IMG/VR virus record: IMGVR_UViG_3300025767_001290 | Coordinates: 1 to 64,000 of that record | Direction: 5' to 3' (one strand) | DNA: 64,000 nucleotides | DNA from: a virus | Part shown: positions 1 to 7,631 of the stretch, piece by piece | How the letters are laid out: every line of letters begins with the position of its first letter | Position numbering within the stretch: position 1 is the first letter of the stretch | Notes under the pieces: generated by a model | What the model was told of the DNA's origin: nothing | What the model saw: the letters and a program-made list of their open reading frames with translations, nothing else | The model's database searches: none | Program-made: the position numbers and the translations under genes

Positions 1-2
1 TT

Positions 3-422
3 GAAGATACAATTGATATTGCTGTATGCATTGACATGTCAGGTTCAATTGGAGAAGTGCAAGGCAAAGACTTCCTAGGCGAAGTCAAAGGCATCATGGA
101 AGAGTTTCCAGACTACAATATTAAAGTATGGTGCTTTGACACTAGAGTATACAACGAAGAAGACTTTGAAGCAAATGACGGTAAAGACTTGTTAGACTAT
201 GAACTAATGGGCGGCGGTGGCACTGACTTTATGGCTAACTGGACATACATGAAAGAACAGGAGTATGTTCCTAAGAAACTTATTATGTTTACAGATGGGT
301 ATGCTTGGGATAGTTGGGGCGATCCAGACTACTGTGATACAGTGTTTGTTATTCACTCAAACCGTGATAAGAATTTAGAAGGACCGTTTGGTACCTCAGT
401 ACATTACGATGCGGCTGCATGA
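3..422 (+). CDS. VWA-like metallopeptidase-type protein, C-terminal part (5' end outside window)
   Basis: The reading frame is open from the window edge, so the true start lies upstream. The visible 139 residues carry a MIDAS-type metal site: D-M-S-G-S (Asp at 33-35, Ser at 39-41 and 45-47), then a GGGGTDF stretch that supplies the MIDAS Thr, and a later FTDGY strand end. This resembles the C-terminal VWA-like half of the DUF2201/putative metallopeptidase family found in bacteria and T4-like phages. In that family the peptidase-like HExxH part is N-terminal, and it is not visible here. The stop overlaps the next start by 4 bp (ATGA), so the two are probably translationally coupled. The fold is fairly sure; the biochemical role in phages is not established. 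Confidence 0.75.
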   Translation, partial: EDTIDIAVCIDMSGSIGEVQGKDFLGEVKGIMEEFPDYNIKVWCFDTRVYNEEDFEANDGKDLLDYELMGGGGTDFMANWTYMKEQEYVPKKLIMFTDGYAWDSWGDPDYCDTVFVIHSNRDKNLEGPFGTSVHYDAAA

Positions 423-700
423 TAAAAAATAGAACCCCTAATCCATTAAATGTATTTGAAGTGAGGCAAGTCAAAGCAGCTCCGCCCCATTTCGAGTACG
501 TTAACTTACCTATGACATATAACTTAGAAGATAGTCTAGTCAAGTGGATTAAACAACATCTAAAAAATAGATTCTATACAGGCAAAAACGTAAGCCTAGA
601 CAGTGATAACAAACTAACACAAGTATTAACTGTTGGGTTTGAAGAGACTAAAGACATGAGTTATTTCATGTTAGCGTGTCCACATTTAAAGTACAAATAA
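419..700 (+). CDS. Small conserved phage protein, function unknown
   Basis: This 93-aa soluble protein starts inside the stop of the VWA-like gene (ATGA overlap). It has no membrane segment or recognisable catalytic motif. Residues 35-50 look helical (LEDSLVKWIKQHLKNR), and the C-terminus has a MSYFMLACPHLKY motif that I associate with a small protein of T4-like marine phages. The 3' end overlaps the putative late promoter at 696-703 for the next gene. I assign no function. Confidence 0.7.
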   Translation: MIKNRTPNPLNVFEVRQVKAAPPHFEYVNLPMTYNLEDSLVKWIKQHLKNRFYTGKNVSLDSDNKLTQVLTVGFEETKDMSYFMLACPHLKYK

Positions 701-703
701 ATA
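696..703 (+). promoter_or_regulatory. Putative T4-type late promoter (AATAAATA)
   Basis: An AATAAATA octamer fits the NATAAATA late-promoter consensus of T4-like phages. It sits 35 bp upstream of the ATG at 739, which has its own AAGGAG ribosome binding site at 726-731. It overlaps the last codon of the upstream gene. Confidence 0.55.
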
Positions 704-738
704 AAGTACGCATATATACTATAACAAGGAGAACATTT

Positions 739-981
739 ATGAGCGAAGATACAAACGTTGAAGCAGAAGTAACAGAGGCATCGGCGGCACCTAAAACTAG
801 TGAAGCACAAGGTCCTGATCTAACTGTACAAGACTTACAAGCACTAAAGAGCATTATTGATGTTGCAAGTCAACGTGGCGCTTTTAAGCCTAACGAGATG
901 ATGACGGTAGGACAAACTTACAGTAAACTAGAAACATTTTTAGCAGCCGTTGCACAACAGCAACCTGCACAAGGAGCATAA
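739..981 (+). CDS. Small acidic protein, function unknown
   Basis: The 80-aa product has an acidic, Ala/Glu/Thr-rich and probably disordered N-terminus (residues 1-30), then a predicted helical segment (LTVQDLQALKSIIDVASQRGAF) and an Ala/Gln-rich tail. An in-frame ATG exists at 676, but it lies inside the previous gene. The ATG at 739 is preferred because AAGGAG lies 7 bp upstream and a late-type promoter precedes it. The next gene starts just after the stop, so the two are probably co-transcribed. Small acidic proteins of this layout recur in T4-like marine phages; I cannot assign a role. Confidence 0.7.
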   Translation: MSEDTNVEAEVTEASAAPKTSEAQGPDLTVQDLQALKSIIDVASQRGAFKPNEMMTVGQTYSKLETFLAAVAQQQPAQGA

Positions 982-982
982 A

Positions 983-1618
983 ATGGCACTTAAACATGTA
1001 GGCCGTATGGCTAACAACAAGCGTAGAGTAATTGTTGCGTATAAAGTATTACCCGGTGATCCAGATCATTGTGTTGTAGTAACAACTGAAAATTTAGAAG
1101 CTGGCGATCACGACGCACTAATTAAGTTAGTCGAGTCAGCATCTGGTCAACAAGCAGACGACTTAGCAACTGTTATGATGCGTACACAACTATCAGACGG
1201 CAGCAACATGCTTGCACGTTTTCACACAACTGGTAAGATGGTTAAAGTTAAAACAGCAGATGTTGAGATGATTCCTAATCAGAATACTAGTATCAGGTTG
1301 AGTGAACTTAATGAAGCTATTGCAGCACAGCGTGGAGTAACAGTTAACGACTTGGCTATAACTGGTAGCGACGGCAAAACTATTCAACAAGCATCTACTA
1401 GCGAGCTAGCAATGACTGCTAGTGAAATGGCTGCGGCTGCTCCTAGTGTTGCACCTGTTGCAGACGATGGTGTGATCACTGACGAAGTACTTGCTAAGAA
1501 GTTTCGCAGTGATGCAGATCGTTTGAGCAAAGAGGCAGCAGAGTTACGCAGACAAGCTGAAGAATTAGTTCCTACTAAAAAGAAAGCAGCGCCTAAGAAG
1601 ACTGCTGCTAGTGCCTAA
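983..1618 (+). CDS. Conserved T4-like marine phage protein, function unknown
   Basis: This is a 211-aa protein. The start at 983 is chosen over the upstream 950 in-frame codon because an AAGGAG lies just before it and the product begins MALKHVGRM, the form I recognise from T4-like marine phages. Residues 1-105 look globular. Residues 150-175 are Ala-rich linker. Residues 178-200 form a charged probable coiled coil, and the last 15 residues are a Lys/Ala tail (KKKAAPKKTAAS) that could contact nucleic acid or a charged surface. No enzyme motif is visible. It overlaps the next gene by 8 bp. Confidence 0.75.
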   Translation: MALKHVGRMANNKRRVIVAYKVLPGDPDHCVVVTTENLEAGDHDALIKLVESASGQQADDLATVMMRTQLSDGSNMLARFHTTGKMVKVKTADVEMIPNQNTSIRLSELNEAIAAQRGVTVNDLAITGSDGKTIQQASTSELAMTASEMAAAAPSVAPVADDGVITDEVLAKKFRSDADRLSKEAAELRRQAEELVPTKKKAAPKKTAASA

Positions 1619-1928
1619 AAATAAACTACCACCCGAAGTAGTGTCGCAATGGCCGGAAATATTCAATGATATTGAAATAAAAGCAGTACCTATTGAATAT
1701 ATCCACAGTGTTCACGTCCACTTTCATGATGGCAAAATATGGCAGATTGATATCGACAAACAACAATCTTCTGATGAAAATGCAATTAATCAAATTGAAT
1801 CAAGTTTAGAAACTTTTTTAGAGCAATACGATAAAGAAATATCACATGTTGACTTTCGTTTAAATACATCTAAAGTAGTTGCAGATGTTAAGAAACGAAC
1901 CAAAAGTTTCATGAAGAAACGAAAATAG
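1611..1928 (+). CDS. Small conserved phage protein with basic tail, function unknown
   Basis: The product is 105 aa with a GTG start, overlapping the end of the previous gene by 8 bp, which suggests coupled translation. Residues 30-48 form a beta pattern around HVHFHDGKIWQIDI. The middle is acidic, and the C-terminus is strongly basic (VKKRTKSFMKKRK). This resembles a small protein that sits in the same order in marine T4-like phages. I see no catalytic signature. Confidence 0.7.
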   Translation: MPKNKLPPEVVSQWPEIFNDIEIKAVPIEYIHSVHVHFHDGKIWQIDIDKQQSSDENAINQIESSLETFLEQYDKEISHVDFRLNTSKVVADVKKRTKSFMKKRK

Positions 1929-1951
1929 ATCGATGTTTATCTTTAAAAATG

Positions 1952-1959
1952 TATAAATA
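1952..1959 (+). promoter_or_regulatory. T4-type late promoter (TATAAATA)
   Basis: This is an exact TATAAATA, the T4 late consensus, in a non-coding gap 29 bp upstream of the fibre-like gene start. The octamer's last seven bases and the following ten (1953-1969) match 17/17 with the sequence upstream of the fibre gene that starts at 39484 on the minus strand. Confidence 0.8.
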
Positions 1960-1988
1960 CTAATAATAGATATTCTAGGAGTATATAC

Positions 1989-3020
1989 ATGGCATTACGT
2001 CTAAGACGCGGCACAGATGCAGAGCGCTTGCTAATAACACCCGTAGAAGGTGAACTAATCTACACTACAGATACCAAACTGCTATACGCAGGTGACGGTA
2101 GTACTGCTGGCGGAACGTTAGTTACTGGTTCAGGTGGTGGTGGCTCCACAACATTAGATGCACTTACTGATACTGATTTAACAGGTGCATCAGACAATGA
2201 TGTATTGACATATAATAGTGGTACTAGCAAGTGGGAACCGACAGATACATTTAATGGCACTGTAGTTGGTACACTTAATGGAACTGTAACAGGTAATGTA
2301 GTCGGAACACTAGACGGTGAATTAACTGGTAGTGTATTCGGCGATGATTCAAATCTAATTGTTGACGGTATTGACGGAAGTATACGTACTGGTAATATTT
2401 CATCTCCTAGAGTAAGACTCGATAATGCAGATCAACCAGGTGACGGACTAAATGGTGGGATTGGTGAAGTTAATCTTGATATTGCTAGTAATGACAATCG
2501 AAGTCTTTTAAATCTTCGAAGAGTGTCAGAGACAGACCTAACAGGGGATATATCAGCTATTTACGGTACTGTTACGTTTGGAAGAGAAGATGTAAACGGA
2601 ACACTAACTACAAATATATTCTTTGGTAGAGAAAACGGAATGTATTTTGGTAATACACCTACTGGAGTTTTTAATGACGGATCGTATTTTATGGTCTGGA
2701 GAGATAACAAACTAGGGGTTGGTACTGCAACCCCTGCCGAAGCACTTGATGTAAATGGTAATGGTGTATTTACAGGAAACGTAGAAGCCGCATCATTTGT
2801 TGGTAGTGTGGCTACTGACGATTCGTCTATTATTATTAACGGAATAGACGGAAGTATTAATGCACAAAGTTTTGTACAATTTGGTAGTTTAACTACAGCA
2901 GAGCGAGATGCACTAACTGCTGCAAACGGAATGGTTATCTATAATACTACAAATAATAAATTTGAAGGTTATCAAAACGGTGGCTGGATTAATTTAGACG
3001 ACGGCTTAGCTGCTTCTTAA
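1989..3020 (+). CDS. Tail fibre-like virion protein with Mtd-type N-terminal motif
   Basis: The product is 343 aa. The N-terminus (residues 2-36) has an LRRGTDAER...EGELIYTTDTKLLYAGDG pattern. This recurs at the start of many phage fibre and tropism-determinant proteins (Mtd N-terminal type). A Gly/Ser linker follows near residues 48-54. Then come repeats of 'NGTVTG/NVVGTLDGELTGSVFGD' type, which occur twice around 'DDSxIIxxGIDGSI' segments and suggest a beta-helical or trimeric fibre. The C-terminus has a GMVIYNTTNNKFEGYQNGGW module common in fibre tips. An exact late promoter (1952-1959) and an AGGAG (1977-1981) lead it, and a terminator (3038-3066) closes it. It is isolated from the main tail operon by the biosynthetic block. 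The receptor-binding role is inferred. Confidence 0.8.
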   Translation: MALRLRRGTDAERLLITPVEGELIYTTDTKLLYAGDGSTAGGTLVTGSGGGGSTTLDALTDTDLTGASDNDVLTYNSGTSKWEPTDTFNGTVVGTLNGTVTGNVVGTLDGELTGSVFGDDSNLIVDGIDGSIRTGNISSPRVRLDNADQPGDGLNGGIGEVNLDIASNDNRSLLNLRRVSETDLTGDISAIYGTVTFGREDVNGTLTTNIFFGRENGMYFGNTPTGVFNDGSYFMVWRDNKLGVGTATPAEALDVNGNGVFTGNVEAASFVGSVATDDSSIIINGIDGSINAQSFVQFGSLTTAERDALTAANGMVIYNTTNNKFEGYQNGGWINLDDGLAAS

Positions 3021-3037
3021 TTCTTAAAATAAACAAA

Positions 3038-3066
3038 GCAGCATTGTATTCAATACTGCCTTTTTT
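3038..3066 (+). terminator. Rho-independent terminator after the fibre-like gene
   Basis: GCAGCATTG and CAATACTGC form a 9-bp stem with one mismatch around a TATT loop, followed by C and T6. It lies 17 bp after the stop of the fibre-like gene and before the biosynthetic block, so it would separate late fibre transcription from the block. Confidence 0.75.
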
Positions 3067-3093
3067 CTTGGCTAAATTACTTAAATATGTTAG

Positions 3094-3099
3094 TATAAT
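3094..3099 (+). promoter_or_regulatory. Possible sigma-70-type -10 element before the first biosynthetic gene
   Basis: A perfect TATAAT lies 20 bp before the ATG at 3120 and directly after the terminator. The best -35 match is TTGGCT at 3068-3073, but the 20-bp spacer is too long, so this is only a tentative promoter. An AGAGGA ribosome binding site follows. Confidence 0.35.
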
Positions 3100-3119
3100 A
3101 AACATAAGAGGATCCTGTT

Positions 3120-4037
3120 ATGAAACCTGAAGATAATACATTTCGTATACTATCAATTCAGACAACTTATAAATGTAATATGACCTGCGCTAATTGTTAC
3201 TTAGGTGACATGTTAAATAATCCAAACTATAAAGATGTACACATTGAAAGATTTGAAGATGCTATAAGTAGATTACCTAATAAAACAGAAATTAGATTCA
3301 TAGGTGCAGAACCAACTATGAATGATAATCTTTTTGATATGATAAGAATTGTTAAAAAATATAATCACCTTCCTTCTTTACTAACTAATGGTCTAAAACT
3401 TGCCCAAGAAGATTACGTTATTAATCTTAAAAAGTCAGGGCTAAACTTTTTAGGATTGAGTATGAACGGCGGGCTTGACGACGAAGTATATAAAAGATTT
3501 GATAATGGTAAATTTGCAACTGTAAAGAAAAGAGCATTAGAAAATTGTATAAAACATAAACTTGTGCCGCATATCAATATAATTGTTGATCCTACTAATA
3601 TACATATCCTAAAGCCGTTGTTATCTTATATCGAAGAATTATGTAAAAAGTATAATAGAAAATCAGGTATTAAATTTCCTATAGTAATACGAATTAAATC
3701 AGTAGGCAATATGGGAAATTATTTAGATACTTATACATACAATATAAACGAACTAATAGATATTGCAAAAGAAAACTTTGGAGAGTTTGTACCTAAATTT
3801 GAAGTAAACGGCTATAAAGAAACTAATACATGTGTATATCAGTTTGAATCTAAAGCAGGCACTATATACGGTAAGTGTACTGACTGGACTGTAGACGATG
3901 ATGGCTTGCCAGACAGAGGAAGTAAAAGAAGAGGCATACTTACCGAAGACTACGAAATCGAACCTTTCTTTGAATATTATGAAACAAAAGTAGACGGTCC
4001 TAGAAAGATTAAATTGGAGTTAATAAATGAAAAATAG
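3120..4037 (+). CDS. Radical SAM enzyme (rSAM 1)
   Basis: The 305-aa protein has the CxxxCxxC [4Fe-4S]/SAM-cleaving motif at Cys19, Cys23 and Cys26 in a TTYKCNMTCANC context. An F-I-G-A-E-P motif near residues 60-65 takes the place of the usual GGEP. A TIM-barrel-like pattern continues to about residue 220, and isolated Cys residues occur near the C-terminus. It therefore probably generates a 5'-deoxyadenosyl radical. The substrate is unknown. It is the first gene of the plus-strand block, has an AGAGGA ribosome binding site, and overlaps the following hydroxylase gene by 11 bp. Pairing with 2OG oxygenases suggests serial oxidative or radical tailoring; that is inference. Confidence 0.85.
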   Translation: MKPEDNTFRILSIQTTYKCNMTCANCYLGDMLNNPNYKDVHIERFEDAISRLPNKTEIRFIGAEPTMNDNLFDMIRIVKKYNHLPSLLTNGLKLAQEDYVINLKKSGLNFLGLSMNGGLDDEVYKRFDNGKFATVKKRALENCIKHKLVPHINIIVDPTNIHILKPLLSYIEELCKKYNRKSGIKFPIVIRIKSVGNMGNYLDTYTYNINELIDIAKENFGEFVPKFEVNGYKETNTCVYQFESKAGTIYGKCTDWTVDDDGLPDRGSKRRGILTEDYEIEPFFEYYETKVDGPRKIKLELINEK

Positions 4038-4620
4038 AAACGAATTACCAAACTTTTATAAAATGCCAAATATGAAAGTTGATACTGAAAAACTATTACA
4101 ATGCTTTAGAGATTTCGAACCTAGTAAAGATCAGCTTGTTAACAAATGTGGACCATATTTATTAAACGACGAATATGAACAAACATATGTTACATATACA
4201 AGTGACAAAGATGCTATGCTTAGAGACAAAGCAGATGAAAGAACTTATACTAATCTATATGAAAAGTATAAAGGCACGTATGTTGAAGAAGTGTTAGATA
4301 GTTTTAAATCTCCATATACACGAACAAGATTAGTTGTTCAAAAGCCAGGTGCTTATATTTTACCGCACATGGACTATGATACACGATTTAGTATTAGATT
4401 TTTTATTCCGCTTGTTGCTAACGAGTGGAGTTGGAATGCTATTCAGCGAAAAGGTCAAAAGTTGCCAGAATTTCAATACATGCCTGCAGACGGTTCGGTG
4501 TGGTTTGTAAACGTAGGACACAAACATACCGGATTTAATTTTGGTAGCACTGATGCAATAAAGTTAATAGTATCAATTAATGGACAAGAAGACTTGGATG
4601 TTTTGAATGATATCAATTGA
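4027..4620 (+). CDS. Aspartyl/asparaginyl beta-hydroxylase-like 2OG/Fe(II) oxygenase
   Basis: The 197-aa protein has a cupin-like core with the metal facial triad His114-x-Asp116 (HMDYD) followed by RFSIRFFIPL. The distal His is 165 or 167 (NVGHKHTGFNFG). The spacing and the RxxIPL strand match the Asp/Asn beta-hydroxylase (PF05118-like) family, which uses 2-oxoglutarate and O2 to hydroxylate side chains. It overlaps rSAM 1 upstream (11 bp) and the GNAT-like gene downstream (14 bp), so it is one transcription unit. The substrate could be a protein residue or a small molecule; the sequence does not say. Confidence 0.8.
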   Translation: MKNRNELPNFYKMPNMKVDTEKLLQCFRDFEPSKDQLVNKCGPYLLNDEYEQTYVTYTSDKDAMLRDKADERTYTNLYEKYKGTYVEEVLDSFKSPYTRTRLVVQKPGAYILPHMDYDTRFSIRFFIPLVANEWSWNAIQRKGQKLPEFQYMPADGSVWFVNVGHKHTGFNFGSTDAIKLIVSINGQEDLDVLNDIN

Positions 4621-5182
4621 AGATATACTCGATTCTAAAGAAGAACTTTTAAGATTAACTGAGCTTGCAAAGGAAGACTCGTTTTCTAACTTTAATAAAT
4701 TTGAAAAACGAATACCCGATTATTTAAATTATCATGTAGCAAAGTATAATGACGAAGTTATTGCAATGTCAGGCATGTTTAAAAGCAAGCAATGGGATCC
4801 GAAGTTTGTTAGAATAGCAGACCGTACTTACTACTTTAAAATAGCTAGAAGTGGTTCATTATCTTTTTTAAATGAAAATAAATTGAAGGCTACAGCTTCA
4901 ACATATTTCTTGCCATTACATGTGAAGATAGCAATTGAAAAAAACTTAATTCCGTTTTTTTCTATATCTGGTATTAAAAGAAGAGCTGCAATGGTTAAAG
5001 TAATCGAAAGATGGAACAATAATAGCGATAACGAAAATAAATTTATATTATTACCTGAAATGTATTATACATGTAATCACGATATTTCAGAAAATACAAA
5101 TGAAGCATGTTGGCAAAACATCGCAATGTTAGATATTAACGGTCACGAAGACTTTAACTTGCCAAGTAGATCTATAAATTAG
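4607..5182 (+). CDS. Unknown protein, possibly GNAT-like acyltransferase
   Basis: The 191-aa product overlaps the hydroxylase gene by 14 bp. Residues 43-75 (YHVAKYNDEVIAMSGMF...) resemble the central beta strands of GNAT N-acyltransferases, and residues 105-130 look like an acceptor-side helix plus strand. I cannot see a clean acetyl-CoA (Q/R-x-x-G-x-G/A) loop, so the assignment is weak. It lies between two 2OG oxygenase genes and is presumably part of the same pathway. Confidence 0.55.
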   Translation: MISIEDILDSKEELLRLTELAKEDSFSNFNKFEKRIPDYLNYHVAKYNDEVIAMSGMFKSKQWDPKFVRIADRTYYFKIARSGSLSFLNENKLKATASTYFLPLHVKIAIEKNLIPFFSISGIKRRAAMVKVIERWNNNSDNENKFILLPEMYYTCNHDISENTNEACWQNIAMLDINGHEDFNLPSRSIN

Positions 5183-5191
5183 GAAATTAAA

Positions 5192-6016
5192 TTGCTAGTT
5201 AAGAAAATCAAAAACAATTGGGTAAGTGAAATTCTAGATGTAGATTGTGCCAATCTTACTTCATCTGAAGAAAAACAAATATATGAAATATTTGCCAAAC
5301 AAAAAGTAGTTATTTTTAAAGATCAATCTTTAAATAATATGCAATTAAAAAAGTTTTGTAGTATTTTTGGTCAAGTTTGGGATAATTCAAAGGAAAAGTA
5401 CAGCGGTCTTCAACAAAGTGTAGTTAGCGGTCATGAAGACAACTTTGTTGAGACAGTAAGTGAAGACGGACTATTGAGCTCTGGATTAATACCGTGGCAT
5501 GTTGATCTTACACACTTTCCTTCGCAACTACTACCTAACAGAATCTTGTACGCAGTTGAGCTCGAAGGAGATACAGCTAGTACTCAATTTATTGACACAG
5601 TACAAGGTCTAAACTTAATCAACAGTTCAATAAAAGAATTTTTAAAATATGCTACAGCACTATGTAAAGCACCTTATAATACTCCTTGGGATTGTTATGT
5701 TAGAAGACCGGCAATACAATGGCATCCTATACATAATGATTACGGATTAGTAGCTGACGAGTTATTCACACAGTGGATAGAAGGACTCGAAAAAGATGTT
5801 GATTATAAACAATGGATTAAGAAAAATGTTATCAATAAAATGATAAGCAACGAAACAACATATGCACATAACTGGAATGTAGGTGATTTAGTTGTATATG
5901 ACAACTGGAGTACTATTCATACTCGAGATGCATTTACAGGTAAACGTAAACTAAAAAGAGTTACGTGGGATCAAAACTGGTTTAATGAAAGAATAACAAA
6001 TGACAATATTTCATAA
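5192..6016 (+). CDS. TauD/TfdA-type 2OG/Fe(II) dioxygenase
   Basis: The 274-aa protein matches the length and layout of TauD-family dioxygenases. The iron ligands are His103-x-Asp105 in PWHVDLTHFP, followed by NRILYAVELEGDTAST. The distal His243 lies in YDNWSTIHTRDAF, and a basic run follows for 2-oxoglutarate binding. The N-terminal IFKDQSLNNMQLKKFCSIFG segment is also typical. The start codon is TTG at 5192 behind AGGAAA. Family members hydroxylate taurine, 2,4-D, carnitine precursors or natural-product intermediates. Here the neighbours point to a biosynthetic role rather than sulfur scavenging. It overlaps the next gene by 17 bp. Confidence 0.88.
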   Translation: MLVKKIKNNWVSEILDVDCANLTSSEEKQIYEIFAKQKVVIFKDQSLNNMQLKKFCSIFGQVWDNSKEKYSGLQQSVVSGHEDNFVETVSEDGLLSSGLIPWHVDLTHFPSQLLPNRILYAVELEGDTASTQFIDTVQGLNLINSSIKEFLKYATALCKAPYNTPWDCYVRRPAIQWHPIHNDYGLVADELFTQWIEGLEKDVDYKQWIKKNVINKMISNETTYAHNWNVGDLVVYDNWSTIHTRDAFTGKRKLKRVTWDQNWFNERITNDNIS

Positions 6017-6617
6017 AGACATTGATATACAACACTATGACAATAGTGTTATTTTAAATCATCCGTATGTACAAGAGTTGTTAGCAAAAAAAGACTACGA
6101 ATTTGAATGGAATTTAAGACTGTTTGATTTAAAAAGTGTCCTTCCAGACTTTTATAATTGGTGTGAAGACTTTTTTAATAGTAGGATTACAGTTACACGT
6201 TTCTTTATCACATTGCCAAATTCTAATACAATAATACATGAGGATGCAGGCTATAATACTTGTTTAAATATTCCAGTTATAAATTGCAACAAATATGGTA
6301 AGAATGTTTGGTATGACATGAACCGCGGACTTAGATCAGACAACGAAGGCTGGATTCGTGATAGCGCAAGCGCACCTTATGCTGCTAATGACGGTGGCGC
6401 ATGGACATATCCGCATAATGCCGTTATTAAACCAATTTACGAGATGATCCTAGATAGACCAACATTATTTAATACTAGTATTCCGCATAATGTTGTAACA
6501 GAAGAATTTGAAAATAAAAACTATCCACGTGTAGTTCTAACAATAAGAACAAAAACTATGACTAGAAAGTCAGGCATAAGTTTTGATAACTTTTTAGAAA
6601 ACGAGTTACCTAAATGA
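6000..6617 (+). CDS. Divergent 2OG/Fe(II)-type oxygenase
   Basis: The 205-aa protein has His80-Glu-Asp82 in a TIIHEDAGYNTCLNIPV strand, a distal His163 (NTSIPHNVV), and Arg177 in a PRVVLTIR strand. This is the order HxD...H...R expected for a double-stranded beta-helix 2OG oxygenase. It is not close to TauD or the Asp/Asn-hydroxylase in the same block, and the family name is uncertain. It overlaps both neighbours: 17 bp upstream and an ATGA junction with the sulfotransferase. Confidence 0.65.
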   Translation: MTIFHKDIDIQHYDNSVILNHPYVQELLAKKDYEFEWNLRLFDLKSVLPDFYNWCEDFFNSRITVTRFFITLPNSNTIIHEDAGYNTCLNIPVINCNKYGKNVWYDMNRGLRSDNEGWIRDSASAPYAANDGGAWTYPHNAVIKPIYEMILDRPTLFNTSIPHNVVTEEFENKNYPRVVLTIRTKTMTRKSGISFDNFLENELPK

Positions 6618-7186
6618 TTTACACAAAAGATTTTGCATTTATACACGTACCAAAAACTTCTGGCATGAGTATTAAGAAAAGCATAGAATTAAATTGTGCA
6701 GACGCAAAATACATGCCGGAAGATACGTTTAGCAATGAAATAAACGGTGTTGACTGGCGTAAAGTTATGCACTATCCGTATATTTATTGGGAGCCATTAA
6801 TAGAAAACAAATGGGTGTTTTCTGTTGTTAGAAATCCGTTTGTTAGAGCTGTAAGTTTCTATGTATTTTTAAAGAACATGTATGCATTTAAAGATAAACT
6901 TACTAACTTAACTTTTGAAGAGCTATATTCTAAAAAGAATACATTTACTAGTATTACGCAAACACAGATCTTAACAGGTAATAACGGTATGGTTCCTAAT
7001 ATTTTTAAATACGAAGACGGGTATTCTAAATTAGAATACAAATTAGGATTTAAGATAAATCAAAAAGAGATGGTTAACTCTAACTATAATTATTTAGACT
7101 ATTATGACGAGAAAAGGGAAAAGTTAATCTTTCAAACTTTTGAAGAAGATTTTAAAAACTTTTCGTATAGTACCAATGTTATATAA
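6614..7186 (+). CDS. Sulfotransferase family protein
   Basis: The 190-aa protein has both PAPS-binding signatures. The 5'-phosphosulfate loop is at residues 8-20 (FIHVPKTSGMSIK). The 3'-phosphate motif is at residues 69-84 (FSVVRNPFVRAVSFYV), including Arg73 and Ser81. An IFKYED segment lies downstream. It resembles the sulfotransferase family 2 carbohydrate O-sulfotransferases but is short for that family, with no signal anchor, so it should be cytosolic and use host PAPS. The start overlaps the previous stop (ATGA). A sulfated sugar or peptide is the likely product. Confidence 0.85.
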   Translation: MIYTKDFAFIHVPKTSGMSIKKSIELNCADAKYMPEDTFSNEINGVDWRKVMHYPYIYWEPLIENKWVFSVVRNPFVRAVSFYVFLKNMYAFKDKLTNLTFEELYSKKNTFTSITQTQILTGNNGMVPNIFKYEDGYSKLEYKLGFKINQKEMVNSNYNYLDYYDEKREKLIFQTFEEDFKNFSYSTNVI

Positions 7187-7631
7187 TTATTGTTCACAAT
7201 TGCCTCGAATTCCAGATAATATTATTAATCTAACAGAAGATGAGATTAGAAAAATTCCTAATAAGTTTAACGGAATCAAGGCAACTAAGTATTCACTGCA
7301 CACTGCTACTCAAGAGCTTAATGACTTTTTAAAACCATACTTCGATAATAATGTAAATATTGCCTTTCAATTAATTACAGACGATTTACCCCTACACAAA
7401 GACTATGGTAGAACAAACTGTTATAATTATATTATTAAATCAGGAGGCGATGTTAGCACAATTTGGTATGACGACAATGCAGAAGAAATTGATAGAGTAA
7501 TTTTTCCTACATGTGTTTGGCATAATATTAACGTAACAAAGTTTCATAATGTTGTAGGAATCAATAGTACACGCATAGCAATTAGTGTTTGGACTAAAGA
7601 CGAAAATGCCATCGGTGATATTAAACTTTAA
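7176..7631 (+). CDS. Small divergent 2OG/Fe(II)-type oxygenase
   Basis: The product is 151 aa from the ATG at 7176. A longer in-frame version from TTG at 7140 would sit 47 bp inside the sulfotransferase gene and is less likely. The metal motif is His74-Lys-Asp76 (LPLHKDYGRTNCYNYII). A distal His (116 or 124; CVWHNINVTKFHNVV) and Arg133 in a TRIAISVW strand follow. It is small for the family and ends convergently, overlapping the minus-strand radical SAM gene by 11 bp. Confidence 0.6.
   Translation: MLYNYCSQLPRIPDNIINLTEDEIRKIPNKFNGIKATKYSLHTATQELNDFLKPYFDNNVNIAFQLITDDLPLHKDYGRTNCYNYIIKSGGDVSTIWYDDNAEEIDRVIFPTCVWHNINVTKFHNVVGINSTRIAISVWTKDENAIGDIKL

Noticed and set aside
7140-7175. An extended N-terminus (TTG start at 7140) for the small oxygenase
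   Set aside because: It would place 12 extra residues inside the sulfotransferase gene; the ATG at 7176 gives a normal 11-bp overlap.
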